This document shows, piece after piece, positions 1 through 7,606 of a DNA stretch of 50,224 nt. Position 1 is the first letter of the stretch, and the number at the start of each line of letters is the position of its first letter. This stretch comes from an uncultured Bacteroidales bacterium. GTDB taxonomy: Bacteria > Bacteroidota > Bacteroidia > Bacteroidales > UBA932. The position numbers and the translations under genes were made by a program. The notes below the pieces were generated by a model. That model did not search any database. It was not told the origin of the DNA and saw nothing but the letters and a program-made list of their open reading frames with translations. The stretch is from contig CAKUSF010000002.1 in NCBI GenBank assembly GCA_934678915.1, forward strand, positions 1 to 50,224. The letters are read 5' to 3'.

Positions 1-41
1 ATTCAAAATTAATTTCAGTGCAAACATACGCAATAATTCTT

Positions 42-76
42 CATCGTCATAAAATGATAATCATAAAATGACGATG
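42..76 (-). terminator. Inverted repeat downstream of the cluster end
   Basis: Nine-base arms CATCGTCAT (42-50) and ATGACGATG (68-76) are perfect inverted repeats around an inner palindrome ATGATAATCAT. The element sits about 50 bases past the stop codon of the last minus-strand gene of the pigment cluster. It could be a transcript-end hairpin, but no clear T-run follows it, so a protein-binding palindrome is also possible. Confidence 0.3.
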
Positions 77-124
77 AGACTGTTGTTTTTTAACGGTTAT
101 TCAGTTGGATGGGAAGCGACAGAA

Positions 125-1537
125 TCAGCGGAGGGCAATGAAATCCCTGCCGAGGATCTCGCGGCAGGTGAGGGCGGAGGTCATGGAGACGCCGAGGAGA
201 CCGTGGAGGTTGAGGCTCTGGCCGGTGAAAAGGAGGTTATCCAAAGGGGTGCGAGGCGAAAGGACAGTGCGCAGAGGGGTTTCCCAATTATGTCGGATGC
301 CGAAAGCGGAGCCTTGGGGTGTGAAAGTGTAGCGGGAATATGTCAAAGGGGTGCTGGTGTAGGCCCTCTCAATGCTGTCTTCCAACCACGGCAATCGTTG
401 TTTTACCAAGCCAAGGCACTCTTGGAGTTTCTCACGCTTTGCCTGTTCATAGGATTCGCCCTTAATCATGGAAAAAGGCATAGGACTCATCAGATCAAGA
501 TGCGTCACACCATCATGCGTCTTAGGATAAAAATAGACCATAACCGACTCGGTGGCTGACGGATCCGAATGCCAAAGATCAATGCCCTCGCGATGAATGA
601 ATATGTTCCCGTCGGGATATACCGGAACTTCGGGTTTAAGACAGAGGTTCGCAGTAAACACTCCAAACGTGTTGTCCAAAGCCGAAATCCTCTCTTTGTA
701 AACCTTTCGAAGACCGCCCGAGATAAGCTCAAGTGTCACAGCAGGATGCGCGTCTGAGATCACCAAATCAGCCCTCAATGTCTCAGATCCGTTCACCTCC
801 ACCTCGGAAACCTTGCCATTCTCGGCTATAAGCGAAGTCACCCTGGCGTTGGTGCGGACCGTTCCTCCCATTGAGGTAATTGAATCCACCATCCGATGGG
901 CAATTTGGTCTCCGCCACCGTCCAACTTCCAAGCACTTTGAATAAACGAATTATTGATCTGAGCGAACACGTACAATGGCAGCGACTCCAGAAGTTCCAT
1001 CCGCATGAACGCCCCGCTGAGAACCTGACGCAGGAGAGGATCCGCTATCGTGGAGTGAAGATATTCATAGGCGCTGCGACCCAGAAGGTCATTCATCTCA
1101 ACGCTGTCGCCCTCAAAGATTTTGAATATGTCGTCTCCGACTTGCTTTAAGAAACAGGCATATTCCTGAAGATTGTCTCTTTCAGCGGGGAAACGCTCGC
1201 AGAGCCGCTCCACAAAACGATCGTGGCCAGAGGCTAGGGGGAAACTTTGATTTCCGATGACAATCTCATCGACACAATCGGAGTCAATCCGCTTCCATGG
1301 CAGATCCATCAATCCGAAATATTCAAAGAAAGGTCGCAGGGACTGGCCTTCGCCAAGGCCTCCTACATAGTGGAGCCCCGTGTCAAACACGCGTCCGCCC
1401 CTCTGGAAAGATTGAAGGCAACCTCCAACCTTGGCAGCCTGTTCGAGTATCGTCACCCGGAAGCCTTTCTTGGCCAGAATGTAGCCACATTCCAGTCCGC
1501 CAAGGCCGCTTCCTATGATGATGACGCTTTTCTCCAC
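125..1537 (-). CDS. FAD-dependent oxidoreductase, phytoene desaturase/retinol saturase-like
   Basis: This 470-residue protein starts with a dinucleotide-binding motif (GSGLGGLECG near residues 9-18), then an acidic residue in VTILEQ and a typical second glycine-rich stretch, as in the CrtI / all-trans-retinol 13,14-reductase amine-oxidase superfamily. The start is GTG, five bases after the thioesterase stop. Such oxidoreductases are common in flexirubin and aryl-polyene loci of Bacteroidetes, where they are presumed to act on the polyene chain or its aryl head; the exact reaction is unknown. It is the last gene of the five-gene minus-strand block (ligase, acyltransferase, ketosynthase, thioesterase, oxidoreductase). 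The family call is firm, the substrate is inferred. Confidence 0.8.
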   Translation of the reverse strand: MEKSVIIIGSGLGGLECGYILAKKGFRVTILEQAAKVGGCLQSFQRGGRVFDTGLHYVGGLGEGQSLRPFFEYFGLMDLPWKRIDSDCVDEIVIGNQSFPLASGHDRFVERLCERFPAERDNLQEYACFLKQVGDDIFKIFEGDSVEMNDLLGRSAYEYLHSTIADPLLRQVLSGAFMRMELLESLPLYVFAQINNSFIQSAWKLDGGGDQIAHRMVDSITSMGGTVRTNARVTSLIAENGKVSEVEVNGSETLRADLVISDAHPAVTLELISGGLRKVYKERISALDNTFGVFTANLCLKPEVPVYPDGNIFIHREGIDLWHSDPSATESVMVYFYPKTHDGVTHLDLMSPMPFSMIKGESYEQAKREKLQECLGLVKQRLPWLEDSIERAYTSTPLTYSRYTFTPQGSAFGIRHNWETPLRTVLSPRTPLDNLLFTGQSLNLHGLLGVSMTSALTCREILGRDFIALR

Positions 1538-1542
1538 CTTAA

Positions 1543-1962
1543 CTATTTAGATAACATTTTGTCTTTCCATTCCCAGAAGAATGCTGGACCTACAGGGTCG
1601 AACTCACCGTCCTCAGTAGTAAACAATTGGACGGTCGAAGCCCTGAGAATCAGTTCATTGTCTTTCTCGTTACGGATTTCGTAGTCAAAGCAGAGCTTGG
1701 CACCCTCGGCAGGTTTCCAAGTAATGGTAACAAGTAGGGTATCATCGACTGTCGCAGCGCGAAGGAACCGTACCTGAAGGTCGTAAATCGGGGCGTAGTA
1801 GCCATGCTCGCTAATCTGGATGTAGCTGATTCCGTAACGATGGCCGAAAGCCTCACGAGCATCCTCAAGGTACTTGATGTAGTTCCCATGCCAGACCATC
1901 CTAATCGGATCCACCTCGGAGAAACGAACCTTCACACGAACTGTCTCACTAATGGCCGCCAT
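1543..1962 (-). CDS. Acyl-CoA/ACP thioesterase, 4HBT-like hotdog
   Basis: A 139-residue single hotdog-fold protein. The N-terminal pattern VRFSEVDPIRMVWHGNYIKY matches the D-x-x-x-x-V-W/Y-H-x-N-Y signature of 4-hydroxybenzoyl-CoA thioesterase/YbgC-like enzymes, with Asp near residue 17 as probable catalytic residue. ATG start, one base after the ketosynthase stop, so translation is probably coupled. In the cluster it may release or edit the acyl chain, or remove misprimed aryl groups. Which carrier (CoA or ACP) it acts on is not visible from sequence. Confidence 0.8.
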   Translation of the reverse strand: MAAISETVRVKVRFSEVDPIRMVWHGNYIKYLEDAREAFGHRYGISYIQISEHGYYAPIYDLQVRFLRAATVDDTLLVTITWKPAEGAKLCFDYEIRNEKDNELILRASTVQLFTTEDGEFDPVGPAFFWEWKDKMLSK

Positions 1963-1963
1963 A

Positions 1964-3181
1964 TTATAGATTCTTGATAATCAAAGTGGAATTAGTGCCT
2001 CCAAAGCCGAAGGAGTTGGAAAGGAACACATCGAAATGCTTGGACATCCTCTCGGCAGGAATCAGCAGTCTCGCGGAGTCTTCGTCCGGAGTCTCAAAAT
2101 TCAAGTTCGGAGCGATGAAGTCGTTCTTCATCATAAGCATTGAATAGATAACTTCACTAGCTCCCGCCATCCACATCTCGTGTCCGGTCTGTGATTTCGT
2201 ACTTGTGACAGGAACTGTCCTGTCACCGAAAACTGCAGCAATCGCCTTGGCCTCATTAGCATCTCCGACATGAGTGGAGGTTGCGTGAGCATTGACGTAG
2301 CCTATCGCAGACCTGTCTATTCCAGCCTGATTTACAGCCATTTCCAAAGAACGTTTAGGGCCATCGACATTTGGTGTGGAGATGTGGTCCCCGTTGCCGG
2401 AAAAGCCATAGCCTAAAATCTCTCCATAAATCTTCGCCCCCCTACGAACGGCACTCTCGTAACTTTCCAGAATCACTGTAGCCGCTCCGCCACTCGGCAC
2501 AAGTCCGTCACGGTCACGGTCAAAAGGACGGCTCGCCTTCTCCGGCTCGTTTTCTCTGACGGAGAATGCCGAAATCCCATCGAATGACGCAACAGCATAT
2601 GGATGAACCTCTTGAGCGCCACCACAGACAACCATTTCCTGAAGGCCATGCTGAATCAGCAGGGCACCGAGACCAATTGCATGCGAACCACTGGCACAAG
2701 CCCCTGACACAGTAAGGTTAATCCCTTTAAGTCTGAATATGCAGTCAAGGTTCATCGTGACAGTCGAGTTCATGGACTGGAAGATCGCACCGGAGCCGCA
2801 CATCCTGGTGTCTTTCTTCTCCCTGATGATGTCAATTGACTCTATCACCGGAAGAGCCGATGAATCATTCCCATAAAGAAGACCAACTTCATTGGAGTCA
2901 AGATATTCCTCATCCACCCCCGCGTCACGAAGAGCATCCCTTGTCGCGCAGTAAGCGAACTTTGCCTGCTGAGGCATGAAAACCCTCTGAGAGCGGCTCA
3001 ATTCTTTCTTCAAATCAGGAATATCCACTTTCCCCGTCAGGGCAGACCGGAACCCAATTTCCTTCCTTTCAGGATCATACACAATTCCGGATTTACCCTC
3101 GTAGAGAGAATCGCGGACCTCCTCCAGAGTCTTTCCAAGGCATGACCAGATGCCCATGCCCGTTATCACTACCCTATTCAT
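1964..3181 (-). CDS. Beta-ketoacyl-ACP synthase, FabB/F type
   Basis: A 405-residue ketosynthase with an intact catalytic triad: Cys162 in SGACASG, His299 in NAHATSTHVGD and His334 in KSQTGHE. Length and C-terminal motif NSFGFGGTNS are typical of FabB/FabF condensing enzymes. It would catalyse decarboxylative condensation of malonyl-ACP with a growing chain. It overlaps the acyltransferase gene by 8 bases, which indicates one operon. It is the third ketosynthase with an intact active-site Cys in the locus (with those at 14694-15881 and 16686-18335), so it probably handles a separate step such as a first or last condensation. Confidence 0.9.
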   Translation of the reverse strand: MNRVVITGMGIWSCLGKTLEEVRDSLYEGKSGIVYDPERKEIGFRSALTGKVDIPDLKKELSRSQRVFMPQQAKFAYCATRDALRDAGVDEEYLDSNEVGLLYGNDSSALPVIESIDIIREKKDTRMCGSGAIFQSMNSTVTMNLDCIFRLKGINLTVSGACASGSHAIGLGALLIQHGLQEMVVCGGAQEVHPYAVASFDGISAFSVRENEPEKASRPFDRDRDGLVPSGGAATVILESYESAVRRGAKIYGEILGYGFSGNGDHISTPNVDGPKRSLEMAVNQAGIDRSAIGYVNAHATSTHVGDANEAKAIAAVFGDRTVPVTSTKSQTGHEMWMAGASEVIYSMLMMKNDFIAPNLNFETPDEDSARLLIPAERMSKHFDVFLSNSFGFGGTNSTLIIKNL

Positions 3182-4322
3182 GGCTCAATTTCAAACAATT
3201 GTCAACTGGATTTGAATATATTCCAAGGAATATGTCAGTAAGCACCTCCGGTTCCTCGACATCATATTTCTCAAGTTTATGGAGATGATGGAGGAAGCGC
3301 TCTTTCTGCTCTTCATTGTACTTTTCGCCCTTGAACTCATGTTTCCCGAAACGAAGGTCATGGGCGATGAAATTGTTTGGGCACAGACGGTAACCGGCAT
3401 GAATCCGACGGTCCAGCAGCTTGGCCACTTCCCTGTTATATTCAATTCCCGGAAGGGCATCGTAGGCCAAAAGATCCTTCTCTGTCACCATCGGGCAGAA
3501 TGTCAAGTGTACGTCACCTTTGAAGGATGTGATGCCGGAAAGTATGCTTGAGAGATCCTCGCCCTGTTTCTTGACATATTTCTCTGACCTTGACTGGTAC
3601 AACTCAAGGGCTTTCATGTAGTCACATGTCTCCCACTCGTATGAAATTGAAAGAGGAACGATATTCAGTTCTGAAAGCGCCTTGATTTTGTCCTCTCGTT
3701 TGCTGATGCCGAACATCTTGATGATTCCTTGGTCGGTCGCGTCATTTCCGTCCTTTGTACGACCGTTTCTCTGGGCAATCCAAACGGACTGTCCCTTTTC
3801 CACTATTGTGTGACGGATGTACTCGGAGAGATGGACAGAAGACTTATAGAAGTCCTTCATGTTTCCGCCTCTCTCGACTCTAAACATCTTGTTGGACTTG
3901 CCGATGTCAATCACAAGGCTTGAACTCATCAAGTTTGCTCCGAAAGTGATTTCCGAGGTCTGGAATCCGTGTTCATGCAGAACATTCTGGAGCACAGACG
4001 CATCCAACATGATGTCCCGGTGATTGGACACAAACAGGTAGTGGCCGTCAGGGTCCAAATCCTCGATTCCAGAGACGGTATAGGAGGACATGCTGCGCTT
4101 AACTATCTGCTCGTTGACGTACCACATGATCTTGGTCTGAAATTCGTCCACTGTTCGGATGCTATCCACAAGGGAGCGGATTTCCTCAACGCTCCTGTCC
4201 GGGAACGCGAAAGAAGAAAGCAACGGAAACAAGTCATTGGACGCTATGCGGTGCATCGCGGCTGGGACCTCATCGTCACGGTAAGGCCTTATGTCATCGA
4301 AGATGGTTTCGTCAATCATCAT
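3174..4322 (-). CDS. PlsC-like glycerol/lipid acyltransferase
   Basis: A 382-residue protein of the large Bacteroidetes acyltransferase type. It has the NHRDIMLD motif (an H-x5-D variant of the classical NH-x4-D) at about residue 95, then FRVERGGNMKD and AQRNGRTKDG as substrate-binding blocks. It probably transfers an acyl chain from ACP/CoA to a glycerolipid or to the polyene product. The start has two ATGs in tandem (4322 and 4319); the second overlaps the stop of the upstream ligase gene. It has no obvious membrane segment. Family call good, acceptor unknown. Confidence 0.75.
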   Translation of the reverse strand: MMIDETIFDDIRPYRDDEVPAAMHRIASNDLFPLLSSFAFPDRSVEEIRSLVDSIRTVDEFQTKIMWYVNEQIVKRSMSSYTVSGIEDLDPDGHYLFVSNHRDIMLDASVLQNVLHEHGFQTSEITFGANLMSSSLVIDIGKSNKMFRVERGGNMKDFYKSSVHLSEYIRHTIVEKGQSVWIAQRNGRTKDGNDATDQGIIKMFGISKREDKIKALSELNIVPLSISYEWETCDYMKALELYQSRSEKYVKKQGEDLSSILSGITSFKGDVHLTFCPMVTEKDLLAYDALPGIEYNREVAKLLDRRIHAGYRLCPNNFIAHDLRFGKHEFKGEKYNEEQKERFLHHLHKLEKYDVEEPEVLTDIFLGIYSNPVDNCLKLSHE

Positions 4323-5617
4323 TTCTTATTTCTTAAGTCAATAAATTTCACCGGCTTACGGCTTTTTGCCGGAAACAGAATCTTCTGTACATCCTCCTTT
4401 GGGCAGATCACCACATTAGGAGCGACACGAAGTCTGGAGCGGAACCGATCCTTCAGATCCTTCACCACGTCCACACCAGGATCATGAGCCAACCCCACTT
4501 TCACAAGAACATCGTCCGTTCCTGCTTCGGAATCCTGGACATAGACAACATAGTTGGCGACATAGTCCACATTGTCAAGCACATCATTGATGGCTGGTGG
4601 ATAAAGGGTTGTGCCTTTGAGTTTTATCATGTTGTTTTTACGTCCGACAAGTGGAGTAAGGCGGTAAGAATTACGGCCACAACGGCATTGCTCCACCCTC
4701 TTTGCAGCAATGTCTCCCGTCCTGAAACGAAGCAATGGCATTCCTTCTACTCCTAGTGTAGTGACAACAATCTCACCTTCCTCCCCGTCCGGCACCGGAA
4801 GATTGTCCTCCCCGATGATCTCAACAATGATTAGCTCTGGATGCACATGGCCACCAATGCCGTACTGGCACTCGGAGAAAGTGGCTCCCATCTCGGTTGA
4901 TGAATATGTCGCATAAAGCTCCACATCCCACTTTTCCTTTATCTTCGAGCCCAGCAGGTTAAGCGAAAAGTCCTGGTTTCTAAGGCCTTCTCCGATTCCG
5001 ATAATTCTCTTCACGCTGGAGTTGCGATAATCAATCCCATGGTCTTCAGCGTACTGGATAAGGCGAAGAATAAATGAAGGAACACACATGACCGTGTCCG
5101 GTTTGATTCGCTGGATAGTGTCCCATTGAAGCTCAGGGACACCGTTGCCCACACGGATGATTCCCGCGCCTAACTCCCTGATGCCAAGGAAATAAGCAAG
5201 CCCCGCCATAAAGCGCTTGTCTATGGTGGTCATCAGCTGAACAACATTGCCGGGATGCACCCCCGCGCACTCGAATGACTTCCTCTCATTGTAGGCGAGC
5301 CTCTGGAGATCCTTTTCCGTACAGCAGAATGTGACCGGATCACCCAAAGTTCCGGAAGTGGTGATGTAGTCGATCACCTTGTTCCTCGGAACACACAGAA
5401 AGTCCTCGTTGTAGAGTTGCAGGTCCTTCTTCTCGGTGAACGGAATCTTGACAAGATCCTCTATGTGACGGATTCCCGCGATGTCTATCCCGAAACGGGA
5501 AAACATCCTTTGGTAGTATGGTGAATTTGCCGCTAGATACCCCAAGGCCTCGCGCATTTTCTTCTCCTGAAAGTCTTTGATGACTTCCACCGGCTGAAAC
5601 TCAATGTCCTCTGTCAT
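4319..5617 (-). CDS. Phenylacetate-CoA ligase-like acyl-adenylating enzyme
   Basis: An adenylate-forming enzyme of the PaaK class, about 432 residues from the ATG at 5617; the open frame extends to a TTG at 5668 but the extra residues do not resemble the family. Motifs seen are the P-loop-like TTSGTLGDPVTF, the YSSTEMGATF acid-binding/adenylate motif and RFRTGDIA. It lies first in its block, and the locus also has a tyrosine-ammonia-lyase-like gene and ACPs. It therefore probably activates an aryl acid such as coumarate as adenylate and passes it to CoA or an ACP. The aryl substrate is inferred from context. Confidence 0.82.
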   Translation of the reverse strand: MTEDIEFQPVEVIKDFQEKKMREALGYLAANSPYYQRMFSRFGIDIAGIRHIEDLVKIPFTEKKDLQLYNEDFLCVPRNKVIDYITTSGTLGDPVTFCCTEKDLQRLAYNERKSFECAGVHPGNVVQLMTTIDKRFMAGLAYFLGIRELGAGIIRVGNGVPELQWDTIQRIKPDTVMCVPSFILRLIQYAEDHGIDYRNSSVKRIIGIGEGLRNQDFSLNLLGSKIKEKWDVELYATYSSTEMGATFSECQYGIGGHVHPELIIVEIIGEDNLPVPDGEEGEIVVTTLGVEGMPLLRFRTGDIAAKRVEQCRCGRNSYRLTPLVGRKNNMIKLKGTTLYPPAINDVLDNVDYVANYVVYVQDSEAGTDDVLVKVGLAHDPGVDVVKDLKDRFRSRLRVAPNVVICPKEDVQKILFPAKSRKPVKFIDLRNKK

Positions 5618-5737
5618 TTCAATAAGTCGAATATTATGCGAATTTAGGCAAAAACAGCGGTTAATCAAAATCTTATATCCATTACACTATTATTGCATAG
5701 TTAAAGCACTATATTTTCTACATTGAGTCAAATTTCT

Positions 5738-5745
5738 TATTTTTG
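5738..5745 (+). promoter_or_regulatory. Candidate -7 element for the GHKL-STAS pair
   Basis: TATTTTTG matches the Bacteroidetes -7 consensus TAnnTTTG, 57 bases before the ATG at 5803. No good -33 TTTG is present at 19-21 bases spacing, so the call is tentative. Confidence 0.4.
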
Positions 5746-5802
5746 CCACACAGACCTCGAGACAATCCTCAATCCAAGGTTCGTACAATTTAAGACATTG
5801 AA

Positions 5803-6456
5803 ATGAACATCGATGGACTGATAAAGAAGTATTTCGGTGAAAACAGTGCACCTGTTTCTATAGAATTGTTCGACAACGATTCTATATTCAGTGTGTACAA
5901 AGATATAGTAGATTTACTGAAGGCCAAACCCGATATTGAGTTAAGCGTTCTGCAGGCGCTTAGTTATTGTTTTTACGAGGTTCTCGACAATGTTCTGACA
6001 CATTCTGAGAAAATCTGTGGGACTGTAATATTAAGATATTTACCTAACGACAACCGCATACAGGTCTTGGTGGCCGATGATGGGATCGGAATACAAAAAT
6101 CATTGATGAGCAACCCCGCTTTCAATGGTATTTCAGAAAAGGACGCCGTTCTATCCTGCATCAAAGATAGGGTCACGGATGGCAAAGGAATGGGATTTGG
6201 GCTGTACTCAACGGCAAGATTGGTAGAGAACGCTGGTGTTGTTCTTGAGATTGTCTCAGGAAGTTCAAAGATGACTTATGACGGGATCAAGACAATAGCG
6301 GACACATGCGATTATTGGCAAGGAACCATTGTCTATTTTGAGTTGCGGTCCGACAAGGAAATCGTACCTAACTACATTGTGGACAACAGGACAGATTGTG
6401 AGGGAGAATTCAATGACATGTTCTTAAACACCGATAACTTGGATAATCTTTGGTAG
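5803..6456 (+). CDS. GHKL-family ATP-binding protein (anti-sigma-like)
   Basis: A 217-residue protein with a HATPase fold: the N box has Glu59, Asn63 and His67 (EVLDNVLTHSE), the G1 box is ADDGIGI (Asp92) and the G2 box is GKGMGFGL (127-134). There is no phospho-accepting His domain or membrane segment, so it resembles a serine-kinase/anti-sigma-type regulator or a stand-alone GHKL ATPase rather than a sensor kinase. It is followed 9 bases later by a STAS-like gene, suggesting a partner-switching pair. Both are on the plus strand between two minus-strand pigment blocks, and their codon use is visibly more AT-rich than that of neighbours, which fits recent acquisition. Confidence 0.8.
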   Translation: MNIDGLIKKYFGENSAPVSIELFDNDSIFSVYKDIVDLLKAKPDIELSVLQALSYCFYEVLDNVLTHSEKICGTVILRYLPNDNRIQVLVADDGIGIQKSLMSNPAFNGISEKDAVLSCIKDRVTDGKGMGFGLYSTARLVENAGVVLEIVSGSSKMTYDGIKTIADTCDYWQGTIVYFELRSDKEIVPNYIVDNRTDCEGEFNDMFLNTDNLDNLW

Positions 6457-6460
6457 GAGG
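6455..6460 (+). promoter_or_regulatory. Strong Shine-Dalgarno site before the STAS-like gene
   Basis: AGGAGG lies 5 bases before the ATG at 6466 and overlaps the stop of the GHKL gene. Such a full Shine-Dalgarno is rare in this window and settles the start; it also suggests coupled translation. Confidence 0.7.
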
Positions 6461-6465
6461 ATGAA

Positions 6466-6756
6466 ATGATGTTGACTACTACTTTTAAATTCAGAGATTT
6501 TGGAGAAAATCTTGGAACGAGAATGCTCGGTGAGAGAGTGCGAGAGCAACTTGTTCCTCTATTGAATGAATATGATAAGGTGACACTGGATTTCGAAGGT
6601 GTTGATGTCGTGTCAAACTCCTTTGCGGACGAATGCCTTGCAAAGTTATTGCTGACTATGTCTCTTGACGAGCTGAAACGCAAGACTACTTTCGTTTCGG
6701 TCAACGACTTCGCCCGGAAAAACATAGCGGTGGCATTAGCTCGCAGACTGGGTTAG
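6466..6756 (+). CDS. STAS-like domain protein (DUF4325)
   Basis: A 96-residue protein with the DUF4325/STAS-like pattern: VTLDFEGVDVVSNSFADE, with the Ser-rich loop where anti-sigma-factor antagonists are phosphorylated, and a C-terminal helix ending in ALARRLG. It is small, soluble and directly downstream of a GHKL ATPase. Known pairs of this type are annotated as ATP-binding protein plus STAS-like protein; their biological role is not well defined. Convergent with the esterase gene at 6785. Family call good; partnership inferred from spacing. Confidence 0.78.
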   Translation: MMLTTTFKFRDFGENLGTRMLGERVREQLVPLLNEYDKVTLDFEGVDVVSNSFADECLAKLLLTMSLDELKRKTTFVSVNDFARKNIAVALARRLG

Positions 6757-6784
6757 GAGTCCCCAATCCAAAACATCCTCAGGG

Positions 6785-7606
6785 TTATTCGCAGTGGCCT
6801 TTCGCTGGCAAACTCTCAAACCAGTCCAGGAAAAGGGAAAACCAGTCGGCTTGAGGGGAGGAGGCACCGAAGCCATGGCCACCGGAGGGGAACTGAATAT
6901 ACTTGTGGGGGATTCCGGATTCTGTCAGGGCGTGGTCCATCACGACGGAGTTGCGGTAGTCTACGGTGGGGTCATCCAGACAGTTCACCAGAAACACCGG
7001 CGGCATGTCCGACGGGATGTCCAATTCCATTGAGAGCTTCCGCCTGAGAGAGGTGTCTTTCCTGTGCCGGCCCAGCAAGGCTGTACGGGAGCGGTTGTGG
7101 ACGATTGTCTCATCGATCATGGTGACGACCGGATAGACGGAGACGATGAACGATGGGCGCGAGGATATTCCTTGATCCTCAATCGCTTCCTCACCGCTGT
7201 TCAGAGCGAGATGGCCACCGGCCGAGAAGCCCATCACCCCGACCTTTGAAGGGTCAATGGAATATTCATTAGCCTTCCGCCTCACTTCCAGCACTGCATT
7301 TCTAAGGTCATCCAACGCATCGGGATAATGATTCTGAGGGACTGCCATATTCCCGAAAAGAAAGTATCTTGTGCCGGCATGGCGGTAGTTGAGGACAAAC
7401 GCAGTGAATCCTGCATCAGCCAGTTTTCTCGCCACGTCAGTCCCCTCTGTCTTTTTGGAAAGCCAATAGTAACTGCCTCCGGGACAGACTATCACGGCAG
7501 CCCCGTTGGCCTTGCCTGGTTCAGGAAAGAATGCTGCAAGCCCCAGAGCATGAGCTTGAAGGCCGAACATCAGAACGGTCAAGATTATCAAGGCAATCCG
7601 TCTCAT
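6785..7606 (-). CDS. Exported alpha/beta hydrolase (acetyl-xylan-esterase/BD-FAE-like)
   Basis: A 273-residue protein with an N-terminal signal peptide (residues 1-20, ending QAHA). It has the HGGG-like oxyanion segment VIVCPGGSYYW, nucleophile elbow GFSAGGHLA (Ser about 129), an Asp in VNCLDDPTVDYRNS and a His in SGGHGFG. This is the architecture of small serine esterases. It overlaps the MMPL fusion gene by 4 bases and so ends the upstream pigment block. It may remove an acyl group from the exported product or may be an unrelated passenger; the substrate is unknown. Confidence 0.8.
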   Translation of the reverse strand: MRRIALIILTVLMFGLQAHALGLAAFFPEPGKANGAAVIVCPGGSYYWLSKKTEGTDVARKLADAGFTAFVLNYRHAGTRYFLFGNMAVPQNHYPDALDDLRNAVLEVRRKANEYSIDPSKVGVMGFSAGGHLALNSGEEAIEDQGISSRPSFIVSVYPVVTMIDETIVHNRSRTALLGRHRKDTSLRRKLSMELDIPSDMPPVFLVNCLDDPTVDYRNSVVMDHALTESGIPHKYIQFPSGGHGFGASSPQADWFSLFLDWFESLPAKGHCE

